Source of the DNA: Planctomycetota bacterium
GTDB lineage: Bacteria > Planctomycetota > Planctomycetia > Pirellulales > Thermoguttaceae
Length of the DNA stretch: 5,822 bases
Assembly: GCA_023397045.1 (NCBI GenBank)
Contig: JAEWUR010000377.1
Span: forward strand, 1-5,822
Direction of reading: 5' to 3'
The notes beneath the pieces were generated by a model. That model was given only the letters and a program-made list of their open reading frames with translations, did no database searches and was not told the DNA's origin. Shown here in pieces: positions 1 to 5,389 of the stretch. The position numbers and the translations under genes were made by a program. How positions within the stretch are numbered: position 1 is the stretch's first letter; each line of letters opens with the position of its first letter.

Positions 1-2
1 TC

Positions 3-1196
3 CAAAATCTGGGCAAATTTGTTGCGTTATCAGGCCAACGGAAGATCGATGTTTCACCAGCCATTCTGCGACGAGCGAGTAATCTCTACGCATCGGTGGC
101 CGCAACCACTGACGCCGGTGAGTATGATGATCGGACCGGCTGGCTGTATATCCCTCCGTATGACACAGACATTCTTGTCACCAAGGACAATCAAGAAAAC
201 GACACAACGCAACCCGGTACCCCAAAACCGTCTGGTGCAAGAATTCCAACCAGCGATCCTGCAATGCAACTCCGAGAAGTTGGATGGGGTTCTGGATTCT
301 TGGCCTACGAGGGCTATGTTGTGACTAATCGTCACGTCGTATGCCAAGGGGACGGCACGACACCGGTCGATGGCGTTGAAGTTGTATGCTCCCGCGGAGA
401 CGGCGAACGACGCCGCAAGGCTGCAATTGTTGCCATCTCAGATGATCCCGACATTGACTTGGCCATACTGGAGGTCAAAAGCCTCAATGCGAATGCACTG
501 CCAATCGCCGGACAACTGAAGAGAGGAGCCAATGTGCTTACCCTTGGCTTCCCCCGCATAGAAAAAGTTGATCCTACGTTGACCGTTACTCGCGGAGTCA
601 TAGCAATCCTACCCAACGAGCACGAATATTTCAAAAAGATGTTTGCAATGGATGCCACGGCGAACCACGGCAACAGTGGCGGGCCAGTCTGCGATGATTG
701 CGGCAATGTATGCGGTGTACTCACGAAGGTCGGGACAGCAGATTTTTTTTGTTATACCGGCGCTGTGGCATGTGCAGACGTGATTGGTTTTCTCAAGGAT
801 CACGTCCCCAACTACACCCCAACACCAATCCTTACGACGCCTTTGGGCTCAGAACAAATCACCGAACAAGCTGAGAAGTCGACTTTTCGGATAGTAACTC
901 TATGTTATCCAATGCGCACGCCACTGCCCGAAAGCTACTTCGAGAAACGGGAGAAGACGTGGCGGGCACTGGAGGATCCATGGTGCATTACGTGTTATGG
1001 TAGAAGAACGGTCAAATGTCCTGACCGTCAATGCAAAAATGGCACCGTGGGTGAAAAACGTATCGATGTTATGGCAGTCAATCCAATAAATGGAGCGAAA
1101 CATGGATTTGCGACACCGATTCGCGTGCCGTGCAAGGTCTGTGACGGGAAGGGAATAGTGCAATGTCCCGATTGCCGTGGGACCGGACGGGACTGA
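3..1196 (+). CDS. Trypsin-like serine protease with C-terminal DnaJ-type zinc-binding module (5' partial)
   Basis: Serine endopeptidase of the trypsin/DegP-like fold. Numbering residues from the GTG at 96, the triad is H80 in TNRHVV, D121 in DIDLAIL and S194 in HGNSGGPV. After the protease domain (about 65-235) and a linker, a cysteine-rich tail (297-360) carries CxxC (C297, C300), CPDxxCKNG (C308, C313), CKVCDGKG (C346, C349) and CPDCRGTG (C357, C360). These eight cysteines form two likely Zn(II) sites resembling the CxxCxGxG repeats of DnaJ. The frame is open from GTG 96 back to base 3 with no stop and no ribosome binding site close to 96, so the true start probably lies beyond the window. 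No signal peptide or PDZ domain is visible. The gene is less GC-rich than its neighbours. The substrate is unknown. Peptidase activity is well supported by motifs; a quality-control or conflict-system role is inference only. Confidence 0.88.
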   Translation, partial: QNLGKFVALSGQRKIDVSPAILRRASNLYASVAATTDAGEYDDRTGWLYIPPYDTDILVTKDNQENDTTQPGTPKPSGARIPTSDPAMQLREVGWGSGFLAYEGYVVTNRHVVCQGDGTTPVDGVEVVCSRGDGERRRKAAIVAISDDPDIDLAILEVKSLNANALPIAGQLKRGANVLTLGFPRIEKVDPTLTVTRGVIAILPNEHEYFKKMFAMDATANHGNSGGPVCDDCGNVCGVLTKVGTADFFCYTGAVACADVIGFLKDHVPNYTPTPILTTPLGSEQITEQAEKSTFRIVTLCYPMRTPLPESYFEKREKTWRALEDPWCITCYGRRTVKCPDRQCKNGTVGEKRIDVMAVNPINGAKHGFATPIRVPCKVCDGKGIVQCPDCRGTGRD

Positions 1197-1518
1197 CTGA
1201 GGCTCACAACCAGATGTCGAGGCGATCCGCGCCCCCTACCGAATGGCCGCTGCCACTGCTATGCTGGATTGTCGCGCAGTCGGGACCTGAATGAATATTG
1301 GACTACGCTAACGAATTCAGCTAGAAATGAAAAGATTGTGAGCTTCAGCCCTCACCCTAGCCCTCTCCCGGTGGGAGAGGGGACCAGCGGTTGGCACTCT
1401 GGCTCACGCGGCCAGACGCCAGGAGGTTATCGACAATCGCACGGGCACACAACCCCGGCTCGTTGGTGTCTGTAATTCCGGTGTTTTGTTAATTCGTTTT
1501 TTCACCTAGGATTGCATC
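1197..1518. other. Gene-free stretch between protease and dehydrogenase
   Basis: These 322 bases hold no convincing gene. The one open frame of note (1269-1475) runs through the hairpin repeat at 1349-1383 and its translation resembles no family I know. No tRNA-like fold or convincing T-tailed terminator was seen after the protease. Just before the dehydrogenase the sequence becomes T-rich (about 1482-1502), and a TGTAAT hexamer lies near 1470, but I found no matching -35 box, so I do not call a promoter. Confidence 0.6.
1349..1383 (+). repeat. 35-bp hairpin repeat, copy A
   Basis: First of three copies of a repeat that begins CCCTCACCCT and ends in a perfect 9-bp stem: CCCTCTCCC at 1361-1369, loop GGT at 1370-1372, and GGGAGAGGG at 1373-1381. 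It differs from copy B (3417-3451) at three positions, all outside the stem. It lies in the gap after the protease gene. No T-tract follows, so it is not a standard intrinsic terminator. It looks like a REP-like dispersed element. Confidence 0.85.
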
Positions 1519-1521
1519 TTG
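1508..1521 (+). promoter_or_regulatory. Weak ribosome binding site and TTG start
   Basis: AGG at 1508-1510 lies 8 bases before the TTG at 1519-1521. An in-frame TAG at 1507-1509 rules out any start further upstream. The next codons already encode the conserved KNYRIALYPGDGIGPE strand, so TTG is the only reasonable start. Confidence 0.6.
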
Positions 1522-2574
1522 AAGAACTATCGCATTGCTCTTTATCCGGGCGATGGTATTGGCCCGGAGGTTGTGGACGCTTCGCTGGAAGTGTTGGAGA
1601 AGGTTGGGAAGGTCGTCGGCGGGTTTCGGCTGGACTGCACGCGGTTCGACTGGGGCGTTGGCCGTCACGATCGGCATGGCAATGTTGTGCCGGACGATTT
1701 TTTGGACGTTTTGCGCGGTTTCGACGCGATTTTTTTGGGGGCGCTCGGCTGGCCTGCCAAGTTACCGGACAGCGTCGCGCTGGCGCCGTTGATTCAGTTG
1801 CGGCAGGCGTTCGATTTGTATGCGAATGTGCGGCCGGCCAAAACGTTTCCGGGTTTGCAGGGTCCGTTGCGCAACGAACAGCCGATCGATCTGGTCGTGG
1901 TACGAGAGAACTCCGAAGGCGAATACGTCGTGAACGGCGGCCGGCTGGCCAAGGGCACGCCGCGCGAGGTGGCCGTCCAATCGGCCGTCCACACACGAAG
2001 CGGCATCGAGCGAATTTTGCGGTTCGGGTTCAAGATGGCCCAATCACGGCGCAAACGATTGGCCATGATCACGAAGTCGAACGCCCTGCCCTTCGCGTTC
2101 GGGTTGTGGGAAGACGTTTTGGCGCAGACGGCCGGCGAGTTTGCCGACGTCCAGGTCGAGCGATTGCACATCGACGCGGCGACGCTGCATCTTGTTCAGC
2201 GGCCGCAGACGTTCGACGTGATGGTCGCCTCGAATCTGTTCGGCGACATTTTGAGCGATCTGTCGGGCGGAATCACGGGCAGTTTGGGACTGAATCCGTC
2301 GGCCAATCTGGATCCCGAACGGCGAAGTCCGTCGTTGTTCGAGCCGGTCCACGGTTCGGCGCCGGACATCGCGGGCCAAGGCATTGCGAATCCGACCGGT
2401 GCGATCCTGAGCGCGGCGATGATGCTGGAGTGGCTTGGCGAGAACCAAGCGGCGGCCGTCGTTCGGCGGGCGGTCGAGCGGGCGATTGCCGATGGGAACT
2501 TGACTCGTGATATGGGCGGGCGGTTGAATACGGCAGCGATGACTGCGGCCATCGCCGAGCGAGTGGACCCGTGA
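1519..2574 (+). CDS. Isocitrate/isopropylmalate dehydrogenase family, tartrate/D-malate dehydrogenase type
   Basis: A 351-residue cytoplasmic NAD- and Mg/Mn-dependent beta-decarboxylating dehydrogenase that oxidises and decarboxylates a 2-hydroxy acid. The sequence has PGDGIGPEV (10-18), FDAIFLGALGWP (68-79), the substrate arginines R95, R105 and R129, VVRENSEGEY (127-136), K186 in TKSN, the metal-binding aspartates D219, D243 and D247, and the cofactor loop EPVHGSAPDIAG (275-286). D283 corresponds to the residue that contacts the adenosine ribose in NAD-dependent relatives, so NAD is favoured over NADP. The GALGWP and NLDPERRSPSLFEPVHG segments match what I recall of the E. coli DmlA/tartrate dehydrogenase branch better than LeuB, and no leu genes are nearby. 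D-malate, tartrate or a branched malate are all possible substrates. Length is normal and no lesion is seen. It starts at TTG, and the HAD gene follows after 201 bases. Confidence 0.9.
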   Translation: MKNYRIALYPGDGIGPEVVDASLEVLEKVGKVVGGFRLDCTRFDWGVGRHDRHGNVVPDDFLDVLRGFDAIFLGALGWPAKLPDSVALAPLIQLRQAFDLYANVRPAKTFPGLQGPLRNEQPIDLVVVRENSEGEYVVNGGRLAKGTPREVAVQSAVHTRSGIERILRFGFKMAQSRRKRLAMITKSNALPFAFGLWEDVLAQTAGEFADVQVERLHIDAATLHLVQRPQTFDVMVASNLFGDILSDLSGGITGSLGLNPSANLDPERRSPSLFEPVHGSAPDIAGQGIANPTGAILSAAMMLEWLGENQAAAVVRRAVERAIADGNLTRDMGGRLNTAAMTAAIAERVDP

Positions 2575-2579
2575 AGGCC

Positions 2580-2764
2580 TAGCACGGCACTCGTGTAGTG
2601 CGCCAGATTTTGGAGACCATCATCTAGAGCGGTATTGCGTGCCACAGGCTTTGCCAGTGCCAAACTCCGGGCAAATTCAGGCACTGGCAGAGCCAGTGGC
2701 ACACACCGGATGATGTCGGGGGTGCGTAACGCACTACACTAGAAATCCGACGCCGGCCGTGCTA
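2580..2764. repeat. Nested inverted-repeat element (MITE-like or REP-like)
   Basis: Three nested pairs of arms bound a 185-bp unit. The outer pair is TAGCACGGC (2580-2588) and GCCGTGCTA (2756-2764), a perfect 9 bp. The middle pair is GTGTAGTGCG (2593-2602) and CGCACTACAC (2730-2739), a perfect 10 bp. The inner pair is a 23-bp arm (2639-2661) and its partner (2680-2702), with 21 Watson-Crick pairs, one G-T wobble and one A-A mismatch around an 18-base loop. The right inner arm folds on itself (CACTGGC AGA GCCAGTG, 2682-2698), and GTGCGT-A-ACGCAC is another small palindrome at 2722-2734. The unit has no coding content. It begins 5 bases after the dehydrogenase stop and ends 11 bases before the HAD start. 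A non-autonomous mobile element, a structured UTR or a terminator are all possible. No target-site duplication is evident. Confidence 0.7.
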
Positions 2765-2775
2765 TCTTACGACCT

Positions 2776-3393
2776 ATGCAACCGAAGTTTTTCTATTTTG
2801 ACCTGGGCAAAGTGCTGATCGATTTCAGCGCGGAGCGGATGTTTCGGCAAATCGCCGATGTCTTTGGAGTCGGCACCGACAGAATCAAAACGATCTTCAC
2901 CGATGAGGACCTGCTGCGGCAGTACGAGTCGGGACGGGTGTCGGAGCAGGGTTTCTATGAGACCGTGTGCCGGGCAACCGGGTCGCGGCCCAGTCTCGAT
3001 GCGCTGGCACTGGCCGCCAGCGATATTTTTGAGCCGATTCGGCCGATGGCCGCGATCGTGGCGCAGTTGCAGCAGGCCGGCTATCCGACCGGCATCCTGT
3101 CGAACACCTGCACCGTTCATTGGAACTACTGCGTCGAGCACTACCAGATCGTTTCGAACGGATTCAAGGTACGGGTGCTGAGTTTCGAGATTGGGGCCGT
3201 GAAGCCGGAGGCGGCCATCTTTCAGGCCGCGGCGGAATTAGCCGGCGTGCCGCCGGAGGAGATATTTTTCGTCGACGATTTGCCGGGGCATATTGCCGGG
3301 GCGCGGGCGGTCGGTTTCGACGCCGTGCAATTCACGACGCCGGCGGCGCTGGCCTCGGAGTTGCGGGCTCGCGGGCTAAGGTTTAATTATTGA
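2776..3393 (+). CDS. HAD superfamily hydrolase (YihX-like phosphatase)
   Basis: A 205-residue haloacid dehalogenase-fold hydrolase, probably a cytoplasmic phosphatase of a small phosphorylated metabolite. Motif I is FDLGKVL with nucleophile D9; the usual second aspartate of DxD is G11, as I recall for YihX-type members (FDLGNV). Motif II is ILSNT (S109, N110), motif III is K143 in VKPEAAIF, and motif IV is FFVDDLPGHIAGARAVG with D167 and D168. A helical cap lies at about 18-85. The ATG at 2776 places D9 at the usual distance from the N-terminus. No Shine-Dalgarno is seen, and the upstream bases are the end of the nested inverted-repeat element. A sugar-phosphate substrate (for example glucose 1-phosphate, as for YihX) is family knowledge rather than something the sequence proves. 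It converges on the lyase gene downstream. Confidence 0.88.
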   Translation: MQPKFFYFDLGKVLIDFSAERMFRQIADVFGVGTDRIKTIFTDEDLLRQYESGRVSEQGFYETVCRATGSRPSLDALALAASDIFEPIRPMAAIVAQLQQAGYPTGILSNTCTVHWNYCVEHYQIVSNGFKVRVLSFEIGAVKPEAAIFQAAAELAGVPPEEIFFVDDLPGHIAGARAVGFDAVQFTTPAALASELRARGLRFNY

Positions 3394-3416
3394 GGGGCTA
3401 GGGTTTTTCTTGGCAG

Positions 3417-3451
3417 CCCTCACCCTAACCCTCTCCCGAAGGGAGAGGGGA
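3417..3451 (+). repeat. 35-bp hairpin repeat, copy B
   Basis: Second copy. The 9-bp perfect stem is CCCTCTCCC (3429-3437), loop GAA (3438-3440), GGGAGAGGG (3441-3449). It lies 23 bases after the HAD stop in the gap between convergent genes, where it could slow transcription from either side. No T-tract follows the stem on the plus strand. Confidence 0.85.
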
Positions 3452-3462
3452 CTGACTGGCGG

Positions 3463-3497
3463 CCCTCACCCTAACCCTCTCCCAAAGGGAGAGGGGG
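3463..3497 (+). repeat. 35-bp hairpin repeat, copy C
   Basis: Third copy, in direct orientation, 46 bases after copy B with an 11-base spacer. The stem is CCCTCTCCC (3475-3483), loop AAA (3484-3486), GGGAGAGGG (3487-3495). It differs from copy B at two positions: the first loop base and the last base of the unit. It ends 3 bases short of the minus-strand lyase stop codon, so it sits in the immediate 3' end of that transcript. Confidence 0.85.
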
Positions 3498-3500
3498 CAA

Positions 3501-4364
3501 TTAGGAGACGCCGAAGCGTTCGGCCAGCGCGTATTTCTCTTCGACGCCGATCAGGTCGTTGAACTCGGCGAACGTCATCAGGCGGTCTTCCTGGCCGAGG
3601 GTTGTGCCGTCGTTGTGCAATTTTCGGTAGATGCTCTCGATCGCGCGGGCCGAGGCATAGAGCGCGGCCAAGGGATAGACGATCAGTTGGAAACCCATCG
3701 CGGCCAACTGTTCGCGAGGCAGAACCGGCGTCCGACCGCCTTCGAGCATGTTGGCCACCATCGGCTTGGGCGCGCGGCGGCCGATCTCCGCGAGCAATTC
3801 GAGCGAAGGCGGCGCTTCGATGAAGCTGGCGTCGGCGCCGGCCTCGCGCGCGGCGATCATTCGGGCGACGGCTTCGTCGATGCCGACCGGGGCCAGGGAG
3901 TCGGTTCGCGCGACGATGAAGAAATCGGCCGAGCCGCGCGTCTCGACGGCCGCGCGAATCTTGTCGATGTATTCGCCGCGGTCGACCACGCGTTTGTTGC
4001 GCATGTGGCCGCACTTTTTGGGCCAGACCTGATCTTCGAGGAAGCAGCCGGCCGCGCCGGCGTCGATCAGTTCCTTGACCGTGCGGATGACGTTTAGCGG
4101 GTTGCCATAGCCGGTGTCGGCGTCGACGATGATCGGGATATTGACGCTTCGGCAGACGCGCCGCGCCTGTTCGATCATCTCGGTTTGGGTCAGCAGGCCC
4201 ATATCGGGCTGGCCGAGGGCCGTGGCCGCGACGGAATAGCCGGAGATGAAGGCCATCGGAAACCCGACTTTTTGGGCCAATTTGGCCGAAAGGGCGTCGT
4301 AGACGCCGGCGAAAGCGATCGAGCCGACGTCGTCGAGGATACGGTGAACGCGGGTCGTTCCCAT
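3501..4364 (-). CDS. Isocitrate lyase/PEP mutase family lyase (methylisocitrate or dimethylmalate lyase-like)
   Basis: A 287-residue TIM-barrel C-C lyase of the isocitrate lyase/phosphoenolpyruvate mutase superfamily. Counting from the ATG at 4364, it has SGYSVAAT (41-48), QPDMG with D53, DADTGYGN (81-88) with metal ligands D81 and D83, LEDQ (109-112), the flexible-loop signature KKCGH (116-120) with catalytic C118, R153 in ARTD, E183 in FIEAP and N205 in VANMLEGG. The KKCGH cysteine indicates true lyases such as 2-methylisocitrate lyase or 2,3-dimethylmalate lyase rather than the oxaloacetate decarboxylase or PEP mutase branches. Pyruvate plus succinate or propanoate would be the expected products. 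No prpC or prpD is nearby, so methylcitrate-cycle membership is not supported. An upstream extension of the frame exists (to 4475), but an AGGAG placed 6 bases before this ATG fixes the start. The gene is divergent from the transporter pair. Confidence 0.88.
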   Translation of the reverse strand: MGTTRVHRILDDVGSIAFAGVYDALSAKLAQKVGFPMAFISGYSVAATALGQPDMGLLTQTEMIEQARRVCRSVNIPIIVDADTGYGNPLNVIRTVKELIDAGAAGCFLEDQVWPKKCGHMRNKRVVDRGEYIDKIRAAVETRGSADFFIVARTDSLAPVGIDEAVARMIAAREAGADASFIEAPPSLELLAEIGRRAPKPMVANMLEGGRTPVLPREQLAAMGFQLIVYPLAALYASARAIESIYRKLHNDGTTLGQEDRLMTFAEFNDLIGVEEKYALAERFGVS

Positions 4365-4370
4365 GACAAG

Positions 4371-4375
4371 CTCCT
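4371..4375 (-). promoter_or_regulatory. Shine-Dalgarno of the lyase gene
   Basis: AGGAG on the minus strand, 6 bases before the ATG at 4364-4362. It decides the start against the upstream in-frame ATG at 4397-4395 and the frame's first ATG at 4475. Confidence 0.75.
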
Positions 4376-4395
4376 GTTGCACTGGAATGGTCGGC

Positions 4396-4425
4396 ATTGT
4401 ACCATCATCCGATAGCAGCGGCCAA
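4396..4425 (-). promoter_or_regulatory. Candidate sigma70-type promoter for the lyase
   Basis: On the minus strand, TTGGCC (4425-4420, four of six to TTGACA) and TACAAT (4401-4396, five of six to TATAAT) are separated by 18 bases. Transcription would begin near 4389, leaving a leader of about 25 bases that contains the AGGAG. This is a pattern match only. Confidence 0.35.
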
Positions 4426-4446
4426 CCCCCAAGAAAACCCCCCATC

Positions 4447-4460
4447 CGAACCGCGGTTCG
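4447..4460. promoter_or_regulatory. Perfect 14-bp palindrome, candidate operator
   Basis: CGAACCGCGGTTCG is its own reverse complement. It lies 13 bases before the first transporter start, in the divergent gap of 109 bases. A dimeric regulator could bind it to control the transporters, the lyase or both, but no regulator gene is in the window, and a chance palindrome in GC-rich DNA cannot be excluded. Confidence 0.4.
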
Positions 4461-4473
4461 AAGCGTGCATTTC

Positions 4474-5373
4474 ATGTCTCCCGATCAGGTCGGCGAATTG
4501 GCGGCCGTTGCGACCGCCGTGTTGTGGACGCTCTCGGCGCTGGCCTGGACCTATTCGGGCAAGTACATCGGCGCGCTGGCCGTCAGCTTTCTGCGGTTGT
4601 TCATCGCCGGCGCGTTGATGATGGTCTACGGCTATGCGATCCGGGGATTCTGGTTTCCGAGCGACGCGCCGATGCACGTTTGGATCTATCTGAGCGCGTC
4701 GGGACTGACGGGTTTCGTGATCTGCGATCTGTGTCTGATCAAGGCGTTCTTGGTGATCGGGCCGCGAGTCTCGCTGCTGATATTCTCGCTGGCGCCGCCG
4801 CTGGCCGCGCTGATTTCCTGGGCGTTCATCGGCGATGCGCTCACGGTCTGGCAGTGGATTGCGATGGGCGTGACGCTGGGGGGCGTGGCGTGGGTGGTTT
4901 TGGAGGAGCCGACGCACGAGGCACATCCCCGAATGCACCGGCATTGGGGGCGAGGGGTCGCGTTGGCGGTCGTGGCGGCCGCGACTCATGCGATCGGCTA
5001 TGTGTTATCGAAGAAGGGGATCGGCGATTACGATGCGGTGGCGGCCACGCTGATCCGCGCGGTGGCTGCGATGGCGTGTTACATTGTTCTGATAACGGTT
5101 TGGCGGCGCTGGCCAAGCATGTTGACGGCAATGCGGCACGGGCGCGCGATGGCGGTTTTGACGCTCGGGGCGATCGTCGGGCCGTTCTTCGGGGTCGCGC
5201 TGAGCCTGGCCGCCCTGCGTCATGCGCCGACCGGGGTGGTCGCGACGATCATCGCCACGATGCCCGTGCTGATCCTTCCGTTCAGCATTTTCCATTACCA
5301 CGAGAAGGTGAGTTTGCGGGCGGCGGTCGGTGCGGTCGTGGCCGTGGTGGGCGTGGGAATGCTGATGCTTTGA
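4474..5373 (+). CDS. EamA/DMT-family membrane transporter, first of a tandem pair
   Basis: A 299-residue inner-membrane protein of the drug/metabolite transporter superfamily with about ten hydrophobic segments (roughly 7-27, 33-55, 69-87, 95-117, 125-143, 160-178, 187-209, 226-247, 253-273, 281-299), arranged as two EamA halves. The first half has CDLCLIKAFLVIGPRVSLL and SLAPPLAALISWAFIGD, typical of the family. The central linker (144-159) is histidine-rich (H148, H151, H155, H157). The frame opens earlier, at 4363, but the ATG at 4474 aligns exactly with the start of the downstream paralogue and avoids overlap with the divergent lyase gene. No strong Shine-Dalgarno is seen. The substrate is unknown: the family exports amino acids, nucleosides or drugs and imports some metabolites. 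The next gene starts 16 bases after its stop. Confidence 0.87.
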   Translation: MSPDQVGELAAVATAVLWTLSALAWTYSGKYIGALAVSFLRLFIAGALMMVYGYAIRGFWFPSDAPMHVWIYLSASGLTGFVICDLCLIKAFLVIGPRVSLLIFSLAPPLAALISWAFIGDALTVWQWIAMGVTLGGVAWVVLEEPTHEAHPRMHRHWGRGVALAVVAAATHAIGYVLSKKGIGDYDAVAATLIRAVAAMACYIVLITVWRRWPSMLTAMRHGRAMAVLTLGAIVGPFFGVALSLAALRHAPTGVVATIIATMPVLILPFSIFHYHEKVSLRAAVGAVVAVVGVGMLML

Positions 5374-5376
5374 ACT

Positions 5377-5381
5377 GAGGA
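5377..5381 (+). promoter_or_regulatory. Shine-Dalgarno of the second transporter
   Basis: GAGGA lies 8 bases before the ATG at 5390 and begins 3 bases after the stop of the preceding gene. This supports co-transcription and probably coupled translation of the pair. Confidence 0.65.
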
Positions 5382-5389
5382 TTTGCTTC

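Noticed and set aside
1269..1475. Small open frame of 68 codons in the gap after the protease
   Set aside because: It runs straight through the hairpin repeat, has no ribosome binding site and gives a low-complexity translation.
1502..1996. Long minus-strand open frame opposite the dehydrogenase
   Set aside because: Arg/Pro-rich translation typical of the antisense of a GC-rich gene, while the plus strand encodes a full conserved enzyme.
1519..2574. 3-isopropylmalate dehydrogenase (LeuB)
   Set aside because: The GALGWP and NLDPERRSPSLFEPVHG segments fit the tartrate/D-malate branch better, and no leucine genes are nearby.
3417..3497. A minimal CRISPR array made of the two adjacent 35-bp repeats
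   Set aside because: Only two units are adjacent, the spacer is 11 bases, a third unit lies alone 2 kb away, and no cas gene is present.
3615..4097. Plus-strand open frame opposite the lyase
   Set aside because: Shadow of the conserved minus-strand lyase, with no recognisable motif of its own.
4363..4473. N-terminal extension of the first transporter frame to 4363
   Set aside because: The start at 4474 matches the paralogue start residue for residue, and the extension would overlap the divergent lyase start.
4365..4475. N-terminal extension of the lyase frame to 4475
   Set aside because: An AGGAG 6 bases before the ATG at 4364 and the usual family length of about 290 residues favour the shorter form; the added residues do not resemble the family.
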